64,000 nucleotides of DNA from Lineus longissimus (GCF_910592395.1 NC_088325.1:8436109-8500108), one strand, 5' to 3'. Counted from the stretch's first letter, positions 31,091 through 43,600 are shown. Numbers and translations are program-made. The notes: generated from the letters alone by a model not told the origin.

Positions 31091-33270
31091 CTTTAATACC
31101 TTGCGAGTAAGAACCAGCGGCCATTTTTGTCTGGGCAGATCCACCAATGTCATAATGCATACGACAGCCGCCCTTGCCATTCATATGCATATAGGCGAGA
31201 CCAGGCCTAGCACCAGTTATTGCGTGACACAATCTGTGGTTTCTTCTGTGATGCAATGAGACATGTTAGTTACTGAAATGCTGAAATGGTTATGTGGACC
31301 AGGATGAGAATAAAAGGAAGGGTAATTCTGGGATTGTCTGTCTGCACTATGGCTGAACATCCTAGAAGACGCAGGCGCTACACTCTGCGCGAAAAAGTAA
31401 AGCTTCTCGCTGACTTCCATGCCGGTAATGAAACCGTGGGAGCGTTTGCCATCACAAACCGTTTGCCAAAATCTACAATGATGAAATGGTTAATGAGTGA
31501 GGATGACATTCATCATCATAGAGCATCGTCAAAAGTCAAGGGTTCAGAATTAGCGTGGAGAGAACGTGGCACTGGTAAGTCTAGGGAACCATGGCAAAGC
31601 CCCCTGAACATTAAGGGTACAGCTAAAGTGAAGGGAAACTGAAGGATGCATTTTTGCATGGAATGTGGCAAAGAACAAATTTAGTGATTTGCTGACAGAG
31701 TAAAATGAACTGTTATCTTTTAGGCCTATACGAAGAGATGGAGGCAGACCTAGCTGATTGGCTCGATGAGAGGCGTGCCCTGGGAATGGCGATATCACAT
31801 CACAACATCAAAGATGCATCGAGGGAACTGTATCAACAGTGGTGGGTTGGATTGGCTATTGCAGAACAGACCCGTATATTGAACGATTACCCACGGAAAT
31901 CTCACTTTACAGCATCAAATGGCTGGTTATCAGGGTTTAAGAAAAGGTACAGCATCTCCCTTAGAAGGAAGACCAAGGACAGCCGACAGGTGCCAGATAA
32001 TGCTGACGCCCTAGTAGCTGCATTTAGGGAAAGCGTGCATGAACAGCATGAACATTATGAAGATTATCAAGTGGCAAATGTAGACGAGGTTTTCACCCTT
32101 TTTGACAACCATGGCAGTTCTACCTACAACCGAACAGGGGCAACGCAGATTGATATCAAATCTTCGTGGGGCAATCCTAGGCTGGGATGTACCGTCACTT
32201 TAGCAGTCACAATGGCAGGGGGAAAATTACCCCCGCACATCACCTTCAGACGTCCAACTGCAGCCGCATGGCAAGAGCTTCAAGACAATCTGCCTGAAGA
32301 TGTAGTCGTGGCACAATCACCAACGGGGTGGATGAGAGCAAATGTTATGTTAGATTACCTCGGAGAGGTGTTCATCCCCTTCATGCATCAGGACCAGGAC
32401 GACCAGGAAGACGGGTATCTACCTTTCCTTCTCATATGGGATCGCTGCCGTGTGCATCTTACAGAAGAAGTTGCCCTTCTCATCATTGAGAATGGCGGTG
32501 TTATTGAGTTTATTCCACCAGGTTGTACCCCCATTGCGCAGCCCTTGGATGTTTCTGTCATCCACAGCTTCAAAGTCCGTCTTCGTCTGCTATGGAGATT
32601 GTGGAAACAGGAACACACGACGCCGGATGGAAATTGTCCAAGGATTTCAATTTTAGAAGTGACACGCCTTGTCCGAGACGCATGGCAGGAAGTACCCGAA
32701 CAGGTGGTGCAAAATTCATTTCATGCTGCTGGTATTGGGCGTGGGGTTCCACTGGTTGGGGCAGAAGATCTCGAACAACCTGCTGGGGACGTCGATGAGG
32801 GACTAGAATTTTTTAACCTGCCAGAGGAAGACCTTGTCGAGGACCCTGATGAATAACAGGACCTGCAGGCTTCTTGAAGCCGTCTCATGCCATTACCTTT
32901 TTTGGGCTACCCTGTAGAAGTGTTCATTTTGCCATTAAATGACCACATCAAATCTTGTTTCTTGCAGGCATCCGCAAAACTTGCTTTTTTCTTAGAGGTT
33001 AAAATGCATTCAAAATTCCTTCACCGACGTCACCCTGCCGAGCATAAAATTGAAACAGTGTGTAACCATCTTTCCCATTATGGTATACTAAGGGTTAACA
33101 TGGTGGGATTTGACCACAAGTCAACGACATCGATAAAGAATTCCCCTTTATGTCAATTCCCGAAGCCTATTCATGTAGTCAAATCAAGCACGCCTACTCA
33201 CATGTCGTGGGCGGGACAAGTTAGGCCTCACTGGTGGCCAGGATCGGTTCTTATTCGCAAGGAATTAAAG
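31091..33270 (+). mobile_element. Tigger/pogo-family transposon, structurally intact
   Basis: Inverted ends CTTTAATACCTTGCGAGTAA (31091) and the complement of CTTTAATTCCTTGCGAATAA (33270) are each flanked by TA, the target duplication of Tc1/mariner-pogo elements. The 2180-bp interval holds one undamaged transposase gene (31349-32856). With intact catalytic residues and recognisable ends it could be a recent insertion. Confidence 0.8.
31349..32856 (+). CDS. Tigger/pogo-type transposase (2 exons, 452 aa)
   Basis: Exon 1 (31349-31574) encodes the N-terminal DNA-binding helix-turn-helix (RRRYTLREKVKLLADF.., then KSTMMKWL). It ends at a GTAAGT donor. Exon 2 (31724-32856) follows a TTATCTTTTAG acceptor, and joining restores frame. 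A second CENP-B-like helix-turn-helix region is followed by the DDE_1 catalytic domain with Asp196 (NVDEVF), Asp315 (IWDRCRVHL) and Asp351 (QPLDVSV). The 35-residue spacing of the last two is typical of pogo/Tigger. The protein ends in an acidic tail. I chose ATG 31349 because the family's basic N-terminus starts there; an in-frame ATG also exists at 31286. No premature stop or frameshift is seen. Confidence 0.88.
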
Positions 33271-33670
33271 TATGTATTCATGTCTACCATACGACGTGTT
33301 CTCAATTTAAAACTTATTTTGTTGGCCACATACATGTTTTGTCACGGAGGAACTGTTGTGACACGTTACGGGCAAATAGACTGGGTAAAGGTCTTACTTA
33401 CCACGTGATCGCCTAAATCCTGCAATCACGTTTTGTGTGAAGTATGGGTGTAACCAGGAGCTACCAAGCGGTCATTTTTAAATGGCTAATCAGAGTCTAT
33501 CAAATAAAGAGTCAGGTCACGGAAAGTTTCCTTTGATCCCACAGCTCTCTAGGGCAATTAACTGGAATCAATGATGAAGCACTTTTTATTCAGCTACAAA
33601 CTGAGCTGAGGTGCTAAACAATGATGGAACGATCAAAATTCAACAAAAAATATTTACTCTGCACATGACA

Positions 33671-33691
33671 ACATATATATATATATGTTTA
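33671..33691. repeat. (TA)n microsatellite
   Basis: Alternating AT run within ACATATATATATATATATG. Confidence 0.85.
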
Positions 33692-33842
33692 TTTCGTACT
33701 AGGTACAATCAGAGGTGCATGGTATTGAAATATATACAGTGCTGTAACAAGTTTGACAAAATATCGATACAAAATGAGGACATATAATTTAGTTGTACAT
33801 GAGGCACTCCAGCGGTAGAATCCTATCAACCAAGGAAGTCAC

Positions 33843-34265
33843 CTAAGATGTACATAAATGGTCTGATATCTCATTGATCTCCTCGGTTGCTAAGAATCCA
33901 TCACCCGAGTCCCTCATGTGAAGCAACTCTTGAATCTGAGTACACAGAAATGACGATTGGATTTTCCATGACTTTGTAAGACACCCTCTCCTTATCAGAT
34001 CCATTCTTGGTACACGGTGCCTTGCACTAATTACAGTCAAGGACTTGCCACCAGACGATGTGCTGCCCGCCAGTACCATCTGTGTGCACATGTTGAGGAG
34101 TGAATGAGATTAATGAGGCGCTTTTCAAGGGTTATCATGATGTCATAATCATCAATGATAGCGGGAATAAGGTTATTGTGGGTTCTGGGTGAAATACCGA
34201 GAACCCTACGCACACACTTCCTCCACGCAGTGTAAACACGCTGTATTTGATTTATCGGGTTACAA
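33843..34265 (-). pseudogene. Non-LTR retrotransposon (LINE) RT C-terminal fragment
   Basis: On the minus strand, QIQRVYTAWRKCVRRVLGI, then PRTHNNLIP and LEKRLINLIHS form the segment common after the RT domain of many LINEs. A frame change follows near 34085. The text continues to ELLHMRDSGDGF, EINEISDHLCTS and a stop at 33843, matching the usual C-terminus of that family. Only this 3' part is present, a typical 5' truncation. It is not the same element as the tail at 16530. Confidence 0.7.
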
Positions 34266-36330
34266 ATACATACAGCGTGAATTACATTGATGAGAACGAT
34301 CTAAGAATTAAGGCAGATGTGTTGATTAGCTGGTAATTGCTAATTGCAATAAAGCTGCGTGCGCACTCTCATCTTTTTGCAATTTGTTATAAAATATCCA
34401 TAATCAGGTTTTAATCAATAGCAACACACCGTAAATTGTTTCTTATGAGGTGACTCAAAAATTGATGTACACATCATAAATGTTTGTAAGGTTTAAGTCG
34501 AATTGCGTGTTCAACAATAATGGAACGGTATACCTCCCACCAATTTGCGCTTGTATGTGTGCCAAAACAAACCCATCGATGGGAAAGTGGACCGCTTTCT
34601 CATCTAAATAAACTAGAAACTGGGCTTCAAAATCACAAAACTATCAAATATCCCAATAAAATAACAGTTACATTAAATTAGGAAATTGTAATAGACATAA
34701 AATAGGATTTCTAAACATGTGAACATCTAACCACAAAAACCGAGACGTTTTGCATTTTTTCAGTTTTTTAAAGTTTTTTAGCGCGAACACTAAATTAGAC
34801 CTGCTATAAAACTAGTTGTAGTAGGTTAATTAAATAATATAATTCAATAAAATATGAATATTCCATTAGATGACAACAAATGAGAACAAATGCCCTGAGA
34901 TGGCACATTAAGCACCGACAACATACTAAACTGCTAACCACAACAATAAGTGGTGATGTCGAGTAGAAAAACGCTTTTCGAAAATTAATCTCAAGCCAGT
35001 ACCATCACTTCTTCTCAAAACTATCGAAAAGCGAAATGCGAAACAAATCGCTCTTCATATAAATGTTTTTTTTAAAATTATATCCAAATAGTTTTTTAGA
35101 AATCAGTGACTTTGAAGCAAGCGTTTGCATTAAAACGGGAATTAACTGCCATGCTCAGCTGATCGAAGAATTGTTCAAAGTCCGGTTGTGCGGAATTAGC
35201 TTGGGTGACCGGAGAGAGCTCAGTCCCACCGCACGTCTTTCGGAATGGTCGGTAGCTTTTGATGTTATAACCATATGTTCCCTAGTTGCCTGACTCTTTA
35301 TTTGAAATATTCTGGGCTAATCAAGTAGTCCTTGATGAAGAGGTGTCGAGACGTAATACCACGAGACATTCCTACTCTACCCTCGGGTCAAAGACAAACT
35401 CGTCCCACGTACCTCTTGTGTCGTGTTTGATCAATTCATTGACCAATACCAGGTACATTTTCGTAATACTATGGGGACAGTAAATGCTACACGAACTGTT
35501 CATTTTTTGAAAGTAACAGGTCGTGTAGGATTTAATAACATGACATAATACCACATGACACTCATACTCTTCTCTCGGGTCCCATACGAACTCGGCCAGA
35601 CACCACATAAGCAAATCGATCTGTTCAAAGCCGAAAACGCCAGTGCGCACGTAGTCGGGTGAGTTATACTATGCCATCAAACATTAAACACCCAACGAGC
35701 AAAACTCGTATACAACTCAGCAGCAATTTCTAGCAACACATGCGCAGCCCACTTTCCCGCCAAACCTGACGAACTCTCTGCCGAATTAATATCTGGGGGT
35801 ACCTGCTATGTTGACAGGAAGTTTTTGGGGCATGGTTTTGAGGGAGGTACGTGCACTTACTAGTATGTACATTTGGGATAGGTGATGACCACAAAATGAG
35901 TCCAAGATGAAGATGTTTATCGAAAATGTCTATCGAAAATAGTCCGGCTGGCACTCAGTGCTGCAACGATTTAGCAGGTCACAAAAATCTAGTTTTCTGG
36001 GCGGGCGAAAGTACAATATCCGAACAAAACACAACATATAAAGGCTATTTTATTAAAAGCACAGTCTAGGCATAAAGAATATTTTGTACAGACTATTTTC
36101 ATGCGAAATGTTCCGAGTATCGCGGACATTGACTAAATGGACCTACGAACTGGCGCTACACAAGATAGATAACTGGGTTGTTTCACCCATGCTTTTTTGC
36201 CCTATGTCGGTAACAGTTTGTCCCTTAAATTCGTACACCATTGGTCGTTACATCAATTCATCTTCATTTTACCATTTTTACGGCATATTCCTTGGGCATA
36301 TTCAACCAAACCTGCATGGCTAAACAATAA
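34266..36330. other. Intergenic, AT-rich, nothing firm
   Basis: AT-rich sequence with no supported exon. Two decayed copies of the block related to dispersed repeat B occur near 35310-35420 and 35540-35610. Confidence 0.4.
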
Positions 36331-36334
36331 ATCT

Positions 36335-36432
36335 ACTGAGGGCGAAACAACCACGCTGCAACGGCATTAGAGCGAAACTAAATCGCTGAGGGCGAAACGA
36401 CCACGCTACAACGGCATGAGGCCGAAACGATC
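36335..36432. repeat. Short tandem repeat of GGGCGAAAC type
   Basis: The unit CTGAGGGCGAAACAACCACG...CAACGGCAT is repeated twice, with a third partial (GAGGCCGAAACGA). Confidence 0.7.
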
Positions 36433-37093
36433 GTGAAGCATGTACATGTGCGAAACTAAAAATAGCATTTTTTTAATTACTACGCGGTACGAAGATTTAT
36501 ATTCAGATTTTCATTTTTCGAAAGTCCGTAAATTCTGGGTAACACAGATGGACGCCGATTCAGAGTTATTAATATTCAGCATGCAATACAGTTAATAAAT
36601 ACGCCAGTGGAACTTGTGAAGTGAACACTCTGGGGAACTACATGATGGAGGTGCGCTGTTCGGTCCGGCACAATGTTTACGACTTCACAGACTAACAGAC
36701 GTCATTCCATACCACCATATAAACTCTCTGCTATAGGCAGAGAGTTAAAAATGGATCATTCCTTTTCCAAAGCCATCACTCAAGTTAAGTGGTCTTAGCT
36801 TGGGTTGACAGCTTTGGTTATGGACTATTTTTATTCAGTTGGTTTCCAGCAAATGGCTTCCAGCTGACTCGCTGCCCTTAGTAACAGGAACTGATATTCA
36901 GAGATCCCCTGCATCACTTAAAAATTCTACTCTCCATAGTCTATACATTGGGACTCGATTATGAAGATAATGAGCCGGTGATAAAAAAGAGTCTACCGTA
37001 TAGCTCAAAATCCCTCCCCCAACCCTAACACCTGGCACAGGAATCTTAACCCCTCTGACTGGAAGGGTCCAAGTGATAGGGGTGGTACCTGTT
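36433..37093. other. Intergenic, nothing recognised
   Basis: No supported exon or repeat; only a short TCTCTGC/GCAGAGA hairpin near 36724-36745. Confidence 0.4.
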
Positions 37094-37281
37094 AGGCGAA
37101 TATGGCATTAGGCGAAAAAGGAATTAGACGAAAAAAGAATAGGCGAATGTGGAATTAGGCGAAAGTGGAATTAGGCGAAAAAGGAATAGGCGAGAAAGGA
37201 ATTAGGCGAAAATGGAATGAGGCGAATGTGGAATTTTTTAGGCGAATGTGGATTAGGCGAAAAAGGATTAGGCGAATGTGG
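37094..37281. repeat. Minisatellite, ~16-17 bp ATTAGGCGAA units
   Basis: About a dozen degenerate units of the form ATTAGGCGAAAGTGGA or ATTAGGCGAAAAAGGA. Confidence 0.85.
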
Positions 37282-38465
37282 CATAAACCGGCATCCCGGG
37301 TTTACCCCACGTCACCAAATCCATTGGTGTCGTTGCTCACATCAGGATAATGCAACGGTAAAGATATACGGTATTGACGTCCCGTTCAATCACAAGGGAA
37401 CGTCATTGACCCCTCGTTTCACAAACATTATTGTTTTCTTTCTGGCACGGCTTAGTTTACCTGGTTGCATGCGACGACACTGACCTTCGACCTCGATAAT
37501 TCGAGAACCAATCGCGAATTGCAACAAGTTACAATCTTGATGGCTTTTGTGTCCACCAACACAGATTGCTGTCACATTCTTTGTATCATCACTGCAGTGT
37601 ATCTGTAGGAACCCTCTCAACTAAACCGATGCCAATAAAAAAAGAATATATTCAGTCTAGAGGGAGGGAGTGAAGAATTCTCTGAACACTATTTTTGTCT
37701 CATGAACAAATGCTGGCATCACAATGATACCAAAGGTTTTATTTTGGTAACTCTCTCTAGGGGAGGGAGCGGTCTGGTTATTCACTCGGTGGCGGGGGAG
37801 GGGGTAGTTAGTCTGGTAAGAGACTGCCACTTTTCATTTTTTGGTATCAGGTGATCTTGAAATGGTCTCTTTTTCTTAAACTGTACTTTGGGCACAGATT
37901 CAATTTTCATAAAAATGAACATTTGGCTACATGCTTTAAGGGAAACTTAACTGAACGACCTCTCAAAGAAAGGGGTCAGATGCATTGATCAATGTAAATC
38001 CTGTATCCCTTACCTCGAGGACCTCAATTTCCTCGCAAAGTTTGACGGCTCGGCACCTTGCTTGCCGAATTTGCCTTCAGAAGTCGTAAAATGTATTCTA
38101 GGTAAAAGAGATCGATTCAGTGAGGCTCAAATTAATCTGTAAGTGTCAGTAAAGTGTATCTATGAAAAAAAAAATTCTATACATAGTAAGAAGTTTAAAA
38201 AATAGCGTGACATCATACAGTCAACTCCAACGATCTCGGCACATAATATCCAATCAAAGTTCACAAATTACAGGAAAGATATTTACTAGAATATTTCTAG
38301 CGCACAACGTGGTTCATGTCATAAAGCATGTGATCAATTGGGCAATCTCATGGTAGAATCAAAATGTGAAAGCGTTACAAAAATTCGCTCTTGGCTTTAT
38401 AATAACTACACAGCGCTGATTTATTTTAATCTGATGAAAGAAAATGCAGTGTTCACGAAAGCCGC
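37282..38465. other. Intergenic, nothing recognised
   Basis: No exon, RNA gene or clear repeat in about 1.2 kb. Confidence 0.4.
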
Positions 38466-40200
38466 GCAGTATGGGCCGTGAAAACCGCAAAAAATCTGTA
38501 CATGTTTTTGTAAGCGGTCGTCGCTCGCGCAAACTTGTCTTGCATGTTTTTTGAAAGAGGACGTCGGAGAACGCGGTCGTATATCAAAACAGACGTTGGG
38601 TGGCGCTCGCGCAAACTTCCCTCACATGTTTTTGTGGAAGAGGACGTCGGAGAACGCGGTCGTATATCAAAACAGACGTTGGGTGGCGCTTGCGCAAACT
38701 TCCCTCACATGTTTTTGTGAAAGAGGACGTCGGCGAACGCGGTCGTATAAAAAAACAGACGTTGGGTGGCGCCCGAGACGGGTCATCCTATTTAGCGTCC
38801 AGTGGCGACCAGTGGCGTCCAACGCGAAATAATAGGGTGTATATGGTTGAAAATGTTTTCAAGCTCCTAAAACACTTTCAATAAACAAGATTTAGAAGTT
38901 TGGTGGAGTGTCATAACAGGAGTTTGCAAACCTAGTTTTTGAATAATTATCACCAGAAAACGATCTTAGTATGCGTCCAGCAAAAGTACTGGACGCCATG
39001 TTTGTTTTAGCTGCTGTTCCTTGGGTTTATAGAAAAAGCGGAATCGGGATCTGGCATCAGGTTGGCATACTAAGATCGTTTTCTGGTGATGATTATTCAA
39101 AAACTAGGTTTGCAAACTCCACCAAACTTCTAAATCTTGTTTATTGAAAGTGTTTTAGGAGCTTGAAAACATTTTTAACCATATACACCCTATTATTTCG
39201 CGTTGGACGCCACTGGTCGCCACTGGACGCTAAACATTACCAGCTATGGCAGGCCTAGCACACTCTGTTTTGAATAGAGGGAGACTCCATCATTCCTATT
39301 GTTTGAGATTGGACAGGTGTGAATTAATCTGGCAATTAGCCTCCTGTGCATTGTTGCATGCAAACACTAAAATGTTTGGTTTTTGCTAATTAAGGGGCAA
39401 ATAAATCAGCCAAAAGTTTTGAAAGCTACACAAATGATTGTCGCAAGGAAGTACTTTATGATAGTTTGCGAAATTTTGATTAATTCTAGGTGGAAATCCT
39501 CCAATTTTCAGCCCCCCTATGGACACTATGAATTTTTCTCCAATAAGGCTGAAATCTTGGGAATATAATCCTAAGAGTTATATCAATCACGTCTGAAGTC
39601 GGGAGTTTGTATCAAATGTATAGTTTCGGAGCTAGCGCAGCTAGAAAAGCCCCCAAAACCCAATTTCTCAGGAATTTACACTACGGGCTACGAGTGAAGC
39701 ATTACAGATTGACCAAAATTTTCAGCCTATAGATGGACCCATCGAATTTCCATCCAAATCACTCCAAATTTTGCCAGTAAATACCTAGACATATATAGAA
39801 TTGTGTCAGAAGTCGGGAGTTGGGATTATTTTAACACCCCGCCCAAAAAGCCAACTTTATTGATATTTCCTATGCATTTTCCATTAGGCTTGCCAGGACC
39901 AATTAAGCAGGTGCACTAATTGGCTTAATTGGCTAGGCCCGCAATAGCTGGTAATGATAGGATGACCCGTCTTGAGCGCCACCCAACGTCTGTTTTTTTA
40001 TACGACCGCGTTCGCCGACGTCCTCTTTCACAAAAACATGTGAGGGAAGTTTGCGCGAGCGCCACCCAACGTCTGTTTTGATATACGACCGCGTTCGCCG
40101 ACGTCCTCTTTCACAAAAACATGCAAGACAAGTTTGCGCGAGCGACGACCGCTTACAAAAACATGTACAGATTTTTTGCGGTTTTCACGGCCCATAGTGC
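38466..40200. mobile_element. Foldback element with 83-bp tandem units in its arms
   Basis: The left end ATGGGCCGTGAAAACCGC and the right end GCGGTTTTCACGGCCCAT (about 40178-40195) are reverse complements, as are the following GTACATGTTTTTGTAAGCGG blocks. The left arm contains three 83-bp units (ACGTCGG at 38561, 38644, 38727) and the right arm two in reverse. The arms continue inward through CGGGTCATCCTAT and ATTACCAGCTAT. The left arm is interrupted by a second palindromic element at 38791-39233. No protein-coding potential; the Arg-rich frames come from the 83-bp repeats. Confidence 0.8.
38791..39233. mobile_element. Palindromic MITE nested in the foldback element
   Basis: The ends TTTAGCGTCCAGTGGCGACC and GGTCGCCACTGGACGCTAAA are perfect complements, and the arms match over about 170 bases (e.g. 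CCAGAAAACGATCTTAGTAT and its complement). The spacer is about 90 bases. The outer element's text resumes directly on each side (CCTAT, then CATTACCAGCTAT), so this element inserted after the outer one formed. Confidence 0.8.
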
Positions 40201-41145
40201 AGGCCTTTCATTTGGCGCTATCAAGTCATTGACTATGGCATACGCAGGACATGGTGGCGACAAATCGTGGTCAGGAATATTCTTACCAATGACTTTACAA
40301 ATGGGGCAGTAAACATGGTAAACAAATAAAGCCTTTATCATGTTTTTATTGCTGTTCGTATTCTATTGTCGTGTAGGATTTCAAAGGATTCTTTCACGCA
40401 AGTCGAAATTGAACGGGAAGATTGATACTATCATAAAAAAACGTTGAATGTTAACAAAGAACCGCATGTCTATATACATTGATTAATCTGCCGGGACAAG
40501 CAAACTCTCATAGTTTGTGCCTGACCTCGTTTATCAAAATATCATGAACCAATGCATATCTGCTTTTCAAACCAAGTGGCCAAAATATTGAGTACATTAT
40601 GTACTGAACATGAAATTGCTGCACTTTCAAAAATGTAAGGACAATATTATAGCGGAAAAAGCTGAAGTTTACCCCAATTAGGCATCCGTTTTATGTAGCC
40701 ATTCGACTCTCAGTGCATGGGCATCAGGAGGCATCAACCTCCTGCTGAAACACGTAATCATTGCAGCCCGACCATGAATAATAATCCTTTTGTGTTTTAC
40801 GTTCGGATAAAGTTCGCGTATTATTGTTTATATCAGATCGGTCTGTCCGTCCTCGTGTCACACTCTTGTGACCTCTTTTTATTCTGAACGCATAAACGTA
40901 AAGTTGACGACAGAAAATATATATCTTTGACTGAAAATGCCTCGGTTTCGTGGGCAGTATGGTCAAATATCCCCCTTCCCTTTTATTGCAATTGACGGCA
41001 TGATAGGACTTCATAGACACGGATAATATATGAGGTTTTTTTATGTATACCATCAATGACATCATCAAGAAAATAGCGTGTTTTAATCGGTCGCTCGCAG
41101 CAAAAACGATCGAAAGTTCACCTAGGAGAAGCACGTGTTAAAATG
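40201..41145. other. Intergenic, nothing recognised
   Basis: Includes a 136-codon minus-strand open frame (40724-41134) with no recognisable domain and no splice or repeat support; I do not call it a gene. Confidence 0.35.
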
Positions 41146-41630
41146 CCACTGGGTCAGGTCAAGTCTTGGGGTTGAAAAAGTGTAAAGTGTTGGTGTAACA
41201 CCGTCACCAAGGTTACACCATTACTACACCAACACTTGACCACCCTGCTCGGTGTTGGGTTACACCGGTGTAACACCGGTGTTTGAGGAGGGAATCCCTA
41301 AGATTTCAACATTAGTGTTGGGAAAGTGTTACACTTTTCTGACACTAGTGTTACACCTACCCTGGCCCACCTGAAGAAACAAGGCAAATGCATTGGAGAA
41401 ATGTACAGGTGTAACACCTACCCCTAGAGGTAGGTGTTTGGGAGTGGTCAAGTTTTTAGGTTGTCAAGGTGTTCAGTCAGCCAAATAAATTTAGTCTTAT
41501 TTCTAATTATTTCATTAAAAATTGGCACTCTGTTATTTGCTGATTTTGCACATAAAATCCAACATTTTGACAAGAAAATTTTACATTTCATCCGAAACTT
41601 CGAAGTCAAAACTATCTAAAAATATTTACT

Positions 41631-42393
41631 AAGCCCCCCTTTAGGAGGGGCTCTTAAGATACACGCGTGTGCGGGAGTATATAATGAATGATGAGAAATA
41701 AAGAGAGTAACTATTGTATATCCTACAAACAATTTTTTTTTGTTTTTCAAAATGGCGCTGAATTAATAAATCAGACCAGTTGTAGCGCTGAATTAATAAA
41801 TCAGACCAGTTGTAACATGTTACGAGAACATCTAATTTAAATCTTCATGGGAATTCGCTACATATGCCTAAGAAATTGGCCAATTATATTTATATTTTTA
41901 TTAGAGAAATATCCGTCCTAAATAATAATGACAGAAAAGGGTGGTTTATTTCAATTTTGTGTCGACATGGTCGAGGTCACGTGACATAAACAAAACAATC
42001 GCACACACCCGTCCAAAAAAGGCACTTTAAGAAAAACAAATACCAATAAATAAACTACTTTCAGCCGTCTGCTCCGGTCTCGTTAGGGAGTTTTCCCCAA
42101 ATGTACGCGACGATGACGTAACATCTATTTTAAAATGCGTTTCCAAAGTGAATTCATGAGGACAACCCATTTGTGTCGTATATCACTTGAAACGCCCGAT
42201 TCCCATGAATAAGGACAATCACAATGAATTACATTAGCAAAACAAAAATGTGTCGGAAGGAACTATGGATGGTCCCAACATGGGGGGTTGGGGGGGGGGG
42301 GGGTTGGTGGGTTTCCCCTCCATTGTACTGGGTAAAAACGTTACGCTATCGTAGGGGGGTTCGGGGGTGCTCCCCCGACCTAAAGGGGGGGCT
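41631..42393. repeat. TAAGCCCCC-ended repeat, copy 2 (nested)
   Basis: From AAGCCCCCCTTTAGGAGGGG to CCTAAAGGGGGGGCT, homologous to copy 1 but without its large insertions. It carries extra 3' sequence (AAAATGTGTCGGAAGGAACT and G-rich runs) shared with 60570-60697. It lies inside the 41146-43322 element. Confidence 0.75.
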
Positions 42394-42643
42394 CACCAAG
42401 TCCTTGACTTTACATATTAAGCCAGAATCGGACGAAGTATGACCAAGAACGAGCGATGTGAAGTGAAATATTAATCGCTAATGAAATTTTTTCGAACTAA
42501 CACATTTTATACTTTTTTTCGTTCAGAGTCGAGAGTAACATATTTTTGTGAAATAACGAGTCCAGGTCAACTAGCTTATCATCAGCACGACAGAGGTATA
42601 CATACGCCAAACAAAGCCACACAAACTATTGTTTTTTTTAAAA

Positions 42644-43040
42644 TTATTCTAGATACTTCACTAATTTGTAAGTACAGAAGAAACAACAAAATTCGAAAAT
42701 ATCGAAGTGACAGATCGTGTTGACGTTTCCGGCCGCCATTGTTTGGAAAATTTGTGAAATTTTGAGTTCATCAAAAGACTCAAATGTCCGACAAAGGCGA
42801 TGACATTCCAAACAGTCACACTCATTACAATCCTTGAGTAATGTTTTATCCAAATAATGATATGAGAAACAAGGAATTTTGGTATAAATAGTACTTTTGA
42901 CACAGTTTTTCCGCCACACACATGCGGCTTCAATTTTTTCTTGCTGTTCCGCAGTCAACTCCGCTGATGTGATAATCACCGATTCCGCTTTGGCCGCACC
43001 GAGACGAAATCGGCAGTCTTCACAAAAATCCTGGTCTCAT
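42644..43040 (-). CDS. Cysteine-rich ORF inside inverted-repeat element, unknown
   Basis: On the minus strand an open frame of about 130 codons reads DFCEDCRFRLGAAKAESV, then TAEQQEKIEAACVWRKNC, then CNECDCLECHRLCRTFESF. The Cys-x2-Cys pairs suggest zinc binding. Balanced composition before the AT-rich 3' part suggests real or formerly real coding sequence, perhaps a fragment of a transposon protein or a captured exon. The first in-frame ATG is at 42979, but the coding look begins upstream of it after a TGA. No family was recognised. Confidence 0.35.
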
Positions 43041-43339
43041 ATCTCACTTAGGGCTAAAATATAATCGCCAATAAGGATAAAATTGTCTTCTTTTAGGTGA
43101 AGCGAGAAAACAAGATGGCGTGAACTCAAACACCTAATCAACTCACCGGTGTTACACCTACCGGGACCTTACACTTGGTGTCACCCTGGTGTTGCTCAAA
43201 GTGTTACACCGATGTCAAACCCAAGCTCGGTGTTGGGGGTTGGGGTAGGCCTCCTACACGAAAACTACACCAACACCAACACCTAACACTTTCTCAACCC
43301 CAAGACTTGACCTGACCCACTGGCGAGCTAAAGGAGTCG

Positions 43340-43600
43340 CCACTGTCAAAATACTATTTCAAAAATCTCAGTAGAAAATTTATTTTTATATTCAAGTGTA
43401 ATATCTATGTATATCCTTAGACAATTTCTCTTGTTGTCTACAAACAGTGTTTAGTCATGTTGAAATAGTGCTGACACGTAGCGGTCAAGTAGATTTGTCA
43501 TGTATGTCATAAATAAATCATACAGCCATTTTGAATTTTTAATCAAGTAGTCCCCGGATGAAGATGTTGAAGTTCGATAATGGCGTGTCTCGCATTCAAA
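43340..43600. repeat. Dispersed repeat B, copy 2
   Basis: Matches 30700-31050: ATAGTGCTGACACGTAGCGG, CAGCCATTTTGAATTTTTAA and TCAAGTAGTCCCCGGATGAA. Confidence 0.6.

Larger units (their letters stand above)
41146..43322. mobile_element. 2.2-kb inverted-repeat element with GTGTAACACC motifs
   Basis: The left end CTGGGTCAGGTCAAGTCTTG and its complement CAAGACTTGACCTGACCCA (43297-43317) bound the element. Subterminal zones (about 41150-41440 and 43135-43310) are dense in GGTGT and TTACACC motifs in both orientations, including TTACACCGGTGTAACACCGG. Such clusters are typical of transposase-binding subterminal repeats. Inside are repeat copy 2 (41631-42393) and a cysteine-rich ORF. The superfamily is not recognised. 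Confidence 0.75.

Noticed and set aside
32887-33408. 173-codon plus-strand frame downstream of the Tigger transposase
   Set aside because: It overlaps the element's right inverted repeat, has no recognisable domain and no splice support.
38535-38884. Three overlapping Arg-rich open frames
   Set aside because: All arise from the 83-bp tandem units of the foldback element read in different frames.
40724-41134. 136-codon minus-strand frame
   Set aside because: Length alone; no motif, no paired exon, and neighbouring sequence is repeat-rich.
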